Source: Blattamonas nauphoetae
Taxonomy: Eukaryota > Preaxostyla > Oxymonadida
Direction: 5' to 3'
Length of the DNA stretch: 64,000 nucleotides
Assembly: GCA_033064195.1 (NCBI GenBank)
Contig: JARBJD010000022.1
Coordinates: forward strand, 186,001 to 250,000
Below the pieces are notes generated by a model. It worked only from the letters and a program-made list of their open reading frames with translations, searched no databases and was not told the origin of the DNA. A program made the position numbers and the translations under genes. Positions 22,972 through 33,700 of this stretch are shown piece by piece (positions within the stretch are counted from its first letter, which is position 1; each line of letters begins with the position of its first letter).

Positions 22972-25032
22972 TTATTTGAATTCCCACGAAAAATCCAATT
23001 TCATGACTTTTCTATCGTACTCTTCCGAAGGGGCGTAACGTTTCTGTTTTCTGTAACTATTTCCGAGTTCCACATCATTTTCATTTCTCCCAAAAGTGGG
23101 GAACTCGATTTGCGTTGCGTCTTCATGTTGTGGGGATGTGAATGAAGGGAATGACACTAATTTGGGGAGAAGTGCTGGTTGGATGCGTTCTTTATTCGTT
23201 TTTTCGGCCTCCTGTCTCTCCTTCCTTCCTTTCCTCTTCTTCTTCATCTTTCCTGCATCTCCCTCCTCCTCTCCTCTTTCCACCCCCCTTCCAATCTCCT
23301 CCTTTATCTCCACTTCCCCCTTCTCCTTCCCCTTTTTTTGATATTTCGACTTCGCCATTCCCCATCTCCGATCTCTGTTCCGTTTATTCGACACCCAATC
23401 AGTGATCTGCGTCCACGTCAATCCCGTCACGTTCCCCAAAACAACTTTTTCTTGGTCGGTTAAATATGGCTTTCCGTGCAGAGATCTCGATGTGTACCAT
23501 GCAACAAGAATCCCCCTCGCCCAACGCGGGAATGTATCTTTGGGAGGAGCTGGTGGTTTGGCGATAGGGAGAGTGGGAGGGAGTGGTTGTGGGAGTTGGT
23601 TGGGGTCGTTGGTGTTGGTGTGAGTGGGAGCAGATGAGTCAGGATGGATGGATTGACAAGGATCGGACTGTCCAGAGAGGAGTGATGTTGGCACTGTGCA
23701 GCCGAGAAGAAGCTCAAAACACGAGACACATCGAATTCCGTCGAAAAGGGTTGTCAGTTCGGAGCGAAGGTGACCATCTGGCCCTCTCAAGTTGGGCAGA
23801 TCACCGACAAATTGGGGGCTGGCAGGAGGGAGTGATGGTTGGTAAGTGATGGGATGTTTGGGGAGGACAGATTCTTGCTGTGGGTGCTTCATCTCAGTTT
23901 TAACTTGGTCGGTTCCTTTGTCGATTGTGCTGACTTTGCTTTCGAGTTGTTCATCCAATTCTTCGCAGATGACACATTTTGGTCGTTTGAATCCCAGTTT
24001 GAGACAAGAATGGAAGATGTACCCAGCAACATCTTCTCCGAGGACACGAAAGAGTGTAAAGAAGGTTGGTTTGTTCAGTGACATGGGTTGTGGTTGGTGG
24101 AGAGGAAAGTGTTGAGGGAGAGGGGGAAGTGGAGGGAGTGAGGGGAGAGGCGTGAATGATGGGAAGATACCATTGCGTGGAGTCGGTGTGAGTTGAGGAA
24201 ACTGGAATGATGGATGTGGAGATTGTTGGAGGTCATATTCAAAGTGTCGAGAAGGGTCGAAAAGAGGAGAGGCCCTGTGTCCGAAATAATCCATTCGAGT
24301 CTCGTGTTGTTGAGGGGGTTCAGGAGTTAAATCCAAAAATGTTTGGTCAAACCCTCTTTGTCCCGAATCAATGAGCATGCAATTGGGGTTAACGTCATTC
24401 GGATTGAAAGTGTCGCTTGATCCAAAACCCAAGTGTCCCGAGCTGATGAGGAGACTTTCTTGTCTCAGACTCCAAATGGGAGCATCTCTGTCGGATTGAC
24501 GATTTTCAGCTCCAAGCTGGATTGATAAAGAATCCAGTTCAGATGATATTTTTTGAATTCTTGCATCCAGAGTCTCGATATCTCGGAGATCTTGCAAATG
24601 CGATAAATCCTCGTCTATACCGGAATCATGGCATCTGAATAGGTCTGTAGAGTTGTTTAACGTATGATATGGCTTGAAAGATTGCACAAATAATTGCGAA
24701 GAAGAGAATTCCGTTTGAGAATGGTTCTTCTGTCCATTTAGAGTCCTGGACGAATCTGGAGCTCGAAAACGATTCTGATCATGATCATCAGACTGCAGAA
24801 GAAAGTGCTGGCCAATATCAAAGTCATCGTCGAATGAGGTTCCAAATGAGACGAAAGGTTGGTGGAGTGAATGGATTGATGGATGGGTTGGGCTTAAATG
24901 TGGTGCAAATGGGAAATCTCTGGATGAGGTTCGAACAAACAGTTCAGTTTTCTCCATTTCAATGTTGAGAGCCGTCTTCCTCTCCACAATTCGAACGAAA
25001 ATCAAAAAACGACACGATTTTGGATCTGGCAT
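22972..25032 (-). CDS. Homeodomain transcription factor, divergent/TALE-like
   Basis: Uninterrupted 686-codon frame. Near residues 500-560 lies a homeodomain: WARGILVAWYTSRSLHGKPY, then LTDQEKVVLGNVTGLTWTQI, then the recognition helix WVSNKRNRDRR, matching the W-x-x-N-x-R-x-R core. The spacing YTSRSLHGKPYLTDQEK suggests the extended loop-1 of TALE homeodomains. Earlier, CVICEEL and CVSCFELLLG (CxxC pairs about 70 residues apart) could form a zinc-binding module. The C-terminal ~120 residues begin with a lysine/glutamate-rich block likely to include a nuclear signal. A later start at MEKTELF (24958) is possible. The ATG at 25032 is 138 bp from the divergent importin-like gene. Confidence 0.8.
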   Translation of the reverse strand: MPDPKSCRFLIFVRIVERKTALNIEMEKTELFVRTSSRDFPFAPHLSPTHPSIHSLHQPFVSFGTSFDDDFDIGQHFLLQSDDHDQNRFRAPDSSRTLNGQKNHSQTEFSSSQLFVQSFKPYHTLNNSTDLFRCHDSGIDEDLSHLQDLRDIETLDARIQKISSELDSLSIQLGAENRQSDRDAPIWSLRQESLLISSGHLGFGSSDTFNPNDVNPNCMLIDSGQRGFDQTFLDLTPEPPQQHETRMDYFGHRASPLFDPSRHFEYDLQQSPHPSFQFPQLTPTPRNGIFPSFTPLPSLPPLPPLPQHFPLHQPQPMSLNKPTFFTLFRVLGEDVAGYIFHSCLKLGFKRPKCVICEELDEQLESKVSTIDKGTDQVKTEMKHPQQESVLPKHPITYQPSLPPASPQFVGDLPNLRGPDGHLRSELTTLFDGIRCVSCFELLLGCTVPTSLLSGQSDPCQSIHPDSSAPTHTNTNDPNQLPQPLPPTLPIAKPPAPPKDTFPRWARGILVAWYTSRSLHGKPYLTDQEKVVLGNVTGLTWTQITDWVSNKRNRDRRWGMAKSKYQKKGKEKGEVEIKEEIGRGVERGEEEGDAGKMKKKRKGRKERQEAEKTNKERIQPALLPKLVSFPSFTSPQHEDATQIEFPTFGRNENDVELGNSYRKQKRYAPSEEYDRKVMKLDFSWEFK

Positions 25033-25169
25033 GTGAATGCGTCCAGAAGATCAGCATCGTAACAATGACCAAGGACATCCGTAGAAAGTGGCGATTTAGA
25101 TTCAGTTCTTCCTTTTGTTGGATGATCCGACCATTGCTTTTTTGACGGACTCACTCTCGTCGTCAGAAG

Positions 25170-27299
25170 ATGTCAGATCGGTTTTCTGACACATCTGATG
25201 ACGATCTTTCCGATACTGACGATGAGCAGATAATCCGACTTCGAGACAAGAAACGTTCTTCTTTGGCGAAAAATCGCTTAAAGAACAGCAAAAAGCAGAC
25301 TATAAGAACCAATTCACTCCCTGTTTGCCTGTTCTTCACAACTGACGATTATTTTCAGAAAACGGAGGCCATACAGCAGAATCTTCTTCAAGCGTCAGCT
25401 CTCTTGAACCACAGTGATTATTCTGTCACACTCGAAGCCCTCAAAGTTATATCAGAGATTGCTAGTTTCCCTTTGTCGTTTTCATTCCTTCAGAGAATAG
25501 TCCTGCTGTTCTTCGTGACTTTGCGGAACGAAACAATGAAATTATTCGATTTTCGTCCATGTTCATTGAAGAGGAAAATGAAGCAATGCTCGTATGTTCA
25601 TTTATATCAGTTATTTTTCAGGAACTCCTCCTATCTATCGTCTTGACAATGAGTATGATTTTTCCATTCATTTTTATTGGTTTAGCTGCTGGAAACGCTA
25701 CTGTCGTTGCACCTCTCGTCTATTCTGGAATCGTTCCGAAGCTTATTGCAATTTATTCTTCACAAAACATTCCTTTTGCTAAAGCAGTCTGTCTCAATTT
25801 TTCAATTGATTTCATCTTTTCTAAAGGCCATAGAATGTCTAAACAATATCTGCCTCGAAAATGCCGAACTTTGTCTTTTTCTCTGTAAGCACAACTTCAT
25901 TGAAGCAATTTTCAAGGTCATGGCTTCCATTTCAGCCAACCGCGATTTTTATGTCCATCCAAACTACAATCGCACAATATTCAGGCTTCCAGATGACCTC
26001 GAATCAATTACTAGCTTTTCATTAGCCTGTTTTGAGTCTCCCAGTCTTATTGCATTCATGGGCAATAGCAAAACGGACATCATCGATCTCTGCCTCAATT
26101 TCCTTCTCACAGATTCACTTCCCCTTTTGAATGTGTGCTATTTGACACTCTATGTAAACATCCATAGAGATAATCCGTCTTCAGCATATCTAATTCGAAC
26201 AACTCTTCAGCCTGGCTTCGACAATGAACAAACTCCAACCTCATTCCCAAACTATATCAACCGCATATTCCAGGAACTTGGACACCTTCTCGACATTTAT
26301 CGTACCCAGTATGCCTTGAGTGGTACAGTGAGGAAATGGAGGCAACTTTCTGAGCCAGAACCTGGATCTTTTTATCTCACCTCGGAATACGAATGGGATA
26401 CTATCCACACGATCTTCACTAAGATTAAACTAGTTTGCGAAATTCTAACTCGGTTGTCCTCCATTTGCGGAGTACTTATCGAGATCGGAGAAGCAGAAAC
26501 TGATATTCTTCTCTCAAGTGGCATTCATCAACAGATTAGCTCTGTTCTTTTCATATGTTCTGACCTCATCAACCCAAACCTATTGTACCGAAATACAATT
26601 GCATCAGACGATTTGCTGTCCTCTTTTCTGACACAATTCTTGGAGAGCCCGAACATTGAGTTCTCTGAGCTCAACACTCATCTTTCCAACACTTCACTCC
26701 CCCCTTGTCCGGAAGCCAACGCTTCTTCATATTTTGACTCTCTTTCAAGAACGAAATCTCCCATTGTGGGACAACTCTATGCAGCTTTCATTTACCCTGC
26801 CATCGAACCACTTCTTCGAGAACTCCTCTTCGCCATGTCTAATTTTTCCGCAGGGACACCAGCACAAACAGAGATTATGGTTTCCACAGCTATCCCTGAC
26901 CAGGACTCACCCGATCTTCTCTTTGAACGACTGGCATCCCTTTTCTCGTTCGCACCAAGCTGCAAATCGGACCTTCTCTACGTTTTTCATGGCTGTTGTT
27001 GTTCTCCCTCCCCAGCTGTTGTTGATGCTATCCTGAGACATCATATTATCCCCGTGTTGATCAATCCCACTGATGCACAGAATCCCAAAAAAGCCATCAC
27101 CATCATGGAAATCCTCATCAACTTGCTTCGAATAGAAGATCCATCGGTGAATGAACAAGTTTCTCGGCATATTCTCGAATCACGTTGTAGTGAGTTCCTT
27201 CAATCGATAAGAGGAAAGAAGGATTCGCTGGAGATGGCCAGAAAAGCGATGTTCACTGGATTATTGAAGTCATCATTGGGAATGGACCAAGACACTTGA
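25170..27299 (+). CDS. Importin-alpha-like armadillo-repeat protein
   Basis: Predicted nuclear-import adaptor. The first exon has an acidic start and a basic importin-beta-binding-like stretch (RLRDKKRSSLAKNRLKNSKK). Four or more introns, most with GTTTG/GTATG donors (near 25321, 25465, 25592, 25655 and 25790), when removed yield armadillo-type helices: AIQQNLLQASALLNHSDYSV, GNATVVAPLVYSGIVPKLIA, and AIECLNNICLENAELCLFLC. The rest is one long exon of more degenerate helical repeats to 27299. About 640 residues; importin-alpha is usually near 530. The C-terminal half is poorly conserved, so a specialised or non-canonical importin-alpha is likely. Confidence 0.65.
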
Positions 27300-27700
27300 T
27301 CATATCGAGATACTCAATATTGCAGAGTGCCTGCCTTTTCTCGTCCCGTCCAGTTTGTGTCGGAAAATCTCAACTTTCTGTTCGACCGAGCCTTTTTCTG
27401 GTCCGATTTTGAATCTGAAATGAAATATCGATTGATGGACCTTTCACGTGACAGTTTTTTGTTTCGTTTCCAGATTACAAATGTGATGGCTGGCCTTGAA
27501 AGGACCTTCCAAGAGAAACAGAAAGAACTTTTCCCTCTCCAGAGACAACTCAACATCACACAACAATAGGACATCATTTCATTAATCCTCTTTGTCGACT
27601 GTTCCCTCATCGTTTTTGATGTTGTTTTTGTCGCTTTTTTTCCTGACTGTTCCAACCAGAGTTCAGGATTTCCCATAAACATTTCTTTGCCAAATCCTTC
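27300..27700. other. Spacer with a short plus-strand ORF
   Basis: A plus-strand frame at 27327-27569 (80 codons; internal ATG at 27420) contains a splice-like site (GTGACAG...TTTCCAG, 27449-27474). It might be a 5' exon of the following large gene or a tiny gene, but joins give early stops. Not supported as a gene. Confidence 0.3.
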
Positions 27701-30700
27701 ATGAATTCACGAGTGTCTGAAGTCGAAACAGCGCAACTACGTTCCTCGGGTGTTGTTTCATCATTTGAATCAGAGTGTGACATGTATATCCAAGAACTTT
27801 CGCTTGTTTCGTCAATTCTCCTCTCCTCGAATGAACAAGATGTGGATGGAAAACATAGGCACCAACCTGGTGACACATTATACGTTTCGCTCGTTCTGAG
27901 TGATCAATTTCGAGATTGTATCATCAGGCACCTGTTCAATATTCTCCTCCAAACAATCCATTTTTCTCGCTTATCAAATTGGCACACAAAGCAAAAAATT
28001 GCCAATGCATTTTTCTTGGGACTTTACTCCCGTATCTCGTTTAAAAACGACACATTCTCTCAACTTCAACAGATTATCAAACAGAATTTGAATCATCTTC
28101 ACCGCCTTCAAGTTTATAAACATTTTCTTTCACAACAGCAGCCACCAACCGTAAATATGATAGATTTGCATTACATTGCTGATTGTTTTGTCCGTTTATA
28201 CTCAAATTATCTGCAAAAACCTCTCCAATCTTTCCTTAGCTTCATCTTCGACTCGTTTTCGTATTTAGAAACATCTCAAGAATCACACTATCTTCAGTCC
28301 ATCATATCTGGAAGAATTCACAGCTTGGATCTTTTGAAAGCATCAGAACAGATCTCAGAACCCACTTTGTTCATAAACCAATCATCTCCAAATCGAGCTC
28401 TCCTCATCACTACTCAATCGGTTGAACAGAATATTGTTTCTCTGTTTGATCTTTTAGAGGACCAAGGTGCCTTGAAACAATCGTTTTTTCAACAACAAGC
28501 CTTATCTCCTCTCTCAGATATAATCGCGTCATTTCGTCAAATATCACAAACAAAAAAAGAACAAATCGAATCAGATTCGACATCGTTACTCTTTTCTGTT
28601 TTGATGGACGACTTTCTCCCAAATACAAGCCAATTTTTAGCCAAAGTCGCAACTCACGAGACCAATCTCTCACATATTGCCGATGTGGCCAACAAATATG
28701 ACTATGGACGTATTGAATCTACACGCAGTAAAAAGCTGATTGACTTATATTCCGAATTATTGCATTCCCAAGCTACAAACCACAATCCGACCATCAATCC
28801 ACAATCTAATGCAGTGTGTCGCAGACTTTTTACCACATCAGCAAACATTTCTCCTCTTCTGTCTGATGTTCCCTTCACAAATGAGCTCATAACATTATTA
28901 TATAAATTCTTTAAGTATTATCTGTCAGCCCTCACAACAGTCTCGCATCCTCGCCCATCACGACATGTTCCCAAGATTCAAGTTCGATTATCAAATTATC
29001 CTTTGGATGTCCTTATCTCCTCTCTCACCAACACCGTCTTGCCGGACCCACAAACACACTCCATTGCTTTCCGCAGCAAGTGGAAGGATCTCATCGGATG
29101 TCTCTCCTCGACGCGAAGCCTCCTGACACATTCCGACACAACAACGTTCACTTCTGATTTGTTTGCTCCTCAAGATCGATTTTATTCTCAACACATTCAA
29201 CATCTAACTATTTGGAGAGAGCAGACATCGGTTCTCTTTGAACAGACTCGGGGGTTCATCACATCAATGCGACTGTTCGAAGATTATCTCAACTCGAAGA
29301 CAATCCCGACTGACCTTTTCACACATTTCAGACGTCTTTCGCCAGACATCACCACGCTCATGATCCAGTCTCACTCCTTCATCCACGAGGGATCCGAGTT
29401 ATCTTTGAATTTGGAGATTTTGAGACAGTTTTTGATGGACCCATCCGTCTCAACGACGACTATCGAACTCATCACGCAACAACTTGGCGAGATCTCCACC
29501 ATCCAGAAGAATCTCTTTGAGTTCATTCACATCCTCGAAGTATTCACTGACGATTCCATCCTGCAATCAATCTCAACAGAGTTCCACGCACAACGACTGG
29601 AATCATTGTTAGAGTTGGCATCACTTGAAACTCGATCCCATCTCAACGGCATAATTTCATCTCGAAATCTCGATTTCTCCTCTCAGCAACTTGACCAACT
29701 CGAGACAACATTTTCACAGTCCCTCTTGCTTAGTCAATCGTTTTCGGAAAGTGAGTTGAACCAGCCACTATTCGTCCCAGAAGAAGTTGTGCAGATCCGA
29801 GATGAAGAGATGAGAGACATCGAAGAAGAAGAAAACATCATCCCGATCATCCTCATTCTCCAGCAAGCACAAGCCAACAAGAAAGAATGGGAAGACGTTT
29901 TCAACACACTTTCAGACGAATGGAATCAGACGCATTTGTCACTTCAGACCCTTTACAGTGACCTCTGTCGCACTCCGTTCGTGTTGAACGAAGATCCTGA
30001 CTCTGATCTCTTCTCCCTCACTCCTGTTTTTGGTCAGATTCGAACCACTCTTGACAATTTTGAGACCTTCCTTGGATCTTCCCTTTCGTCTCTCAAAGAC
30101 TCCAGACTTTCATTCCAGGAAATTGTAAACACTTTGATCAAAATGACGGATCAGCTCGAAAGCTCGACCCTCAAACCTTCTCCTCACCTTTCAGATCAAG
30201 AGGACTTCTCGAGCTTCCTCGTCTACACCGACCAAATTCAAACCAGACTTGATGTTTTTCACAGTTCGCAAACGTCTGTCTCCATCCCAAAGGTTCGAGA
30301 CGCGTTCAATGCCCATCAGGGGATACTTCAGTCGATCGGAGAAGCAGTTATCTTCCCGCTTGCCGAGATCATCCACTCGTTCTGCTCCTCCGTCCAGCAA
30401 ACTGCGATTGAAGCGAGCAAATTTCTGCTCCAAGCACCTTCGACCAAAACTGTCTCATTCGGACAATTCTGCCTGAATCAAATCTGGGTTTACCAAACCG
30501 TCTATCCGATCTGCGTGACGTTACTCGATTATATTTCGACCCTCCACAAAACACTCACGAAAGATGCTGAGTCCGACCCTTCCCAATTCTTAGATTTCTT
30601 ACAGAAGAACCTCGATGACATTGCACTCCTCATTTTTCCCCGAAAAGTGTCGTCTCTGGAATCCTTCTCGCTCCAACAGACAGGTTCAGCGCTGGATAGC

Positions 30701-33700
30701 ACCCTTGATTCGCAGGTTGCCGACACTGCACACATCAACCTCGTCGACATGGCATATGAATTATTCACGGCCCAACAAGATGGTCTCACTGATAACATGA
30801 TTGTCACACAAGCTGCTTTGACTGTCATTCAACCTTTCTTCGAGTCTCTCAGCAAAGTTGTTCGTCTCCCACAAGATCAGTACAACCCGGAGACTCATCT
30901 TCTCACGACGACGATGCTCTCATCCTCAACAAAGCAGATGATCCAGCGGTTTTCGTCGTTCATTCTGAGTCTGATCGACAGGCAGGATCAGTTCACCACT
31001 CCTGACGATCTCAAAGGCCTCCAGCAACTTCAAATCCTCGCCGATCTTGACCCAGCCAGATCCATCTCCATCCAACTTGTCATCGATGAAGAAACAAAGG
31101 AAGACATCGATATCGACATCTGTTCGGTCGATTCCCTCTTCCTCTGCATTCGCGAATATCACAACACTGCCTTCACTTTGATCAACCGAGCCTGCCAAGA
31201 GAGATCTGTCATGCAAAACATTCAAGTTGACAGCGTCGCCCACAATTCTCTGACAGGCACAAAGACAACCTCTCACGAAGAGAAGAAACAGCATATCCGA
31301 CACCTGGCCGAGACGTTTACGAACAGGCAGGTTGGAAGAGAGATGGAAACAGTTGCACTGCTGGAACTTGAGCAAGGTGTGATTCATCAGTCCAGCCTCC
31401 TCACACAACAATGCTCTCACAATCACAGCTCGACGGGTCCAAATGCCAAGAGTTGCTTCTGCTCAGTTATTCGGAACGTTGGAGCTGTCATACCTTTCTC
31501 ATCTCTTTTCACAAAAATCTGTAGCTCTCTCGTCGAGAACGAGCGAACACTCCTCGAAGACATCCTCACAGACGATCCACCGGAGATATCAAGAACGTTT
31601 AATACGAAGCCAATCGAAGATCGTCTCACACACGTCCAGAATGACCTGAAACGAATTCCGTCAACAGATACAATCCCTGTTCCACTGATCGGCAAGTTCA
31701 TTCAGCTCACAAAGAAATATTGGGGAGAAGTCGTAGAGGCGTTCACTCTTCTCGTCGATGACGAGACACCTTCTGATGATCCTGCTGTCTCAGCCCTCCG
31801 AAGCACTTCAATCGTTCTCCTCTGCTCGATCTGGCATATTAATGACAGTCTGCATATCAGACAGGAATCTTTAAAGTTTTCTGAGACCAATCGAAGTTTC
31901 AAGAATCTCCAAGATGAAAATAGCCTTCTTGCCACAATCCCACTCTCGTCAAACCAACTCGCAGGAATCGATACAGGAGGTCCTTCTTCGATGAATCTCT
32001 CATTGAATTTGTTGTCATTCTGCGATGAGTGGACTGACCGTTTGTCTGCTCCATTCCTCTCAAAAACACTGACTGATTGGAACATGGAGCTGCTTGAATG
32101 TGAAGAATCGATGAGCAAGCTTTCACCCAACGAATTCCCAATTCACATCCTCATTGACAACCTTCGAGAGATCCAAGACGGGCACGCAGACGAGACTGCT
32201 CCTGATTTACTCTCATCCGAGTTTGTCGATCTGGTGACACAGTCTTGGCGTCAATTCGAGGCCAAGCGTGATTCTTTCACAGTCCAAATCAACGAACGAA
32301 GCCAGCGCTATGATGAAATCACCGAGCGATGTCAAAAATACGAGTCGATTTTTGATTTGACGGCCTCTCTCGTCAATTCTTTTATGGAATCAACTGTTGA
32401 ACTTGCTGATGATGTTGACTCTTACAGAGAGTTGTTGGCTCATCCCGAAGATACTGATGCCAAGTCAAATATCGATTCAATCATCAGTTTTGTTGCCCTG
32501 CAGATACAGCTCTTCATTCAGACGAGAGAATCGTTCTTCACCTCCATCAATAAGTTGGCCAATCTCTCATTGTTCACCACGAGTGATATCAAACTTTTCT
32601 TCGAAATCGCCGCCGATACTCGCACAGATCAGTCTGAGGAAGAAGACCTTACCTTTAACAACCAATCCCCTCTTCCATCAACCATCTTTCCGTTCAACAC
32701 AAAAGAACTTGGTACTCTGAACGAATCGTTCCATCAGAGCACCTCTTCCTTCTTCGAGTTGATGTTGTCATTAGTCCGGATCACTGTCAACGCCTTCGAC
32801 TCCATCGTTGAATCTCAGTTCGAAGACTTGTTTGTCGATTTTGTGAAAAGTCTCCTGAATGAATCTCGACAGTTCATCAACGCGATCTCCAGCACAAGTC
32901 GAATCACGTTCCTATCCATCCCAAATGCCACAGCGAATCTCACAACCATCAGCAATTCTTTCAAAAGATCGCTCACTCCTCTGTCTCTCGCAAAATCTGT
33001 CTTTTCGCAACGAGGATCTCATCTGACACCTCTCACTGGAAATCTAACTTTCTCCGGCCCAATCAGAAAGCTCCATCAAGCATCAGAAAACAAACGAATC
33101 ATACAACACGTCACAGCAGTCAACGAACACCTCAAAACGATCTATCAAATCGGATCGATGATCAATACGCAAGATCAGTCGACAGGATCTGCCATCGACC
33201 TGCCTATTTCGATATCAAACCGAATCTCACCGGAGATTCACAACTACTCGCTCTTCCTTCAGACGATCAGTTCCAACCAGACACAAATCCAGTCTCACTT
33301 CCAGATCCTCAAAGATTCAATCTTGGATTCGGTCGCGAAGACATGCAATCTCCTCACAACAGTCACGCAGGCTATCGAGGAATCCTCAGACATCCTTTTG
33401 GACAAAACCGAAAGAGATTTCAGACTTCATATCATCGCCTCAGAAAAGGAGGATCTCTTAGAATCATTATCGAACTGCGTCGAAGCTGAGAAGACTTTCT
33501 TCGATGTTGAACCTTCAGCGACCTTCTCCGATCGGCAGATTATCTTGTACTCCAACGATTTCAAGCAAATCGCTGAAATTGCATCAACTTTCACGTCTTC
33601 ATCAGTTCTCACTCCAATAGTCGAGAACACAGATCAATCAGATTTCCCAACACCTCCACTTTCGACGCTGTCGCTTCTCGCCCCCTCAGACACATTGACA

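Noticed and set aside
23096-23463. Pro/Ser/Phe-rich plus-strand ORFs at 23.1-23.5 kb
   Set aside because: They read the antisense of the Lys/Glu-rich tail of the homeodomain protein; the composition is a by-product.
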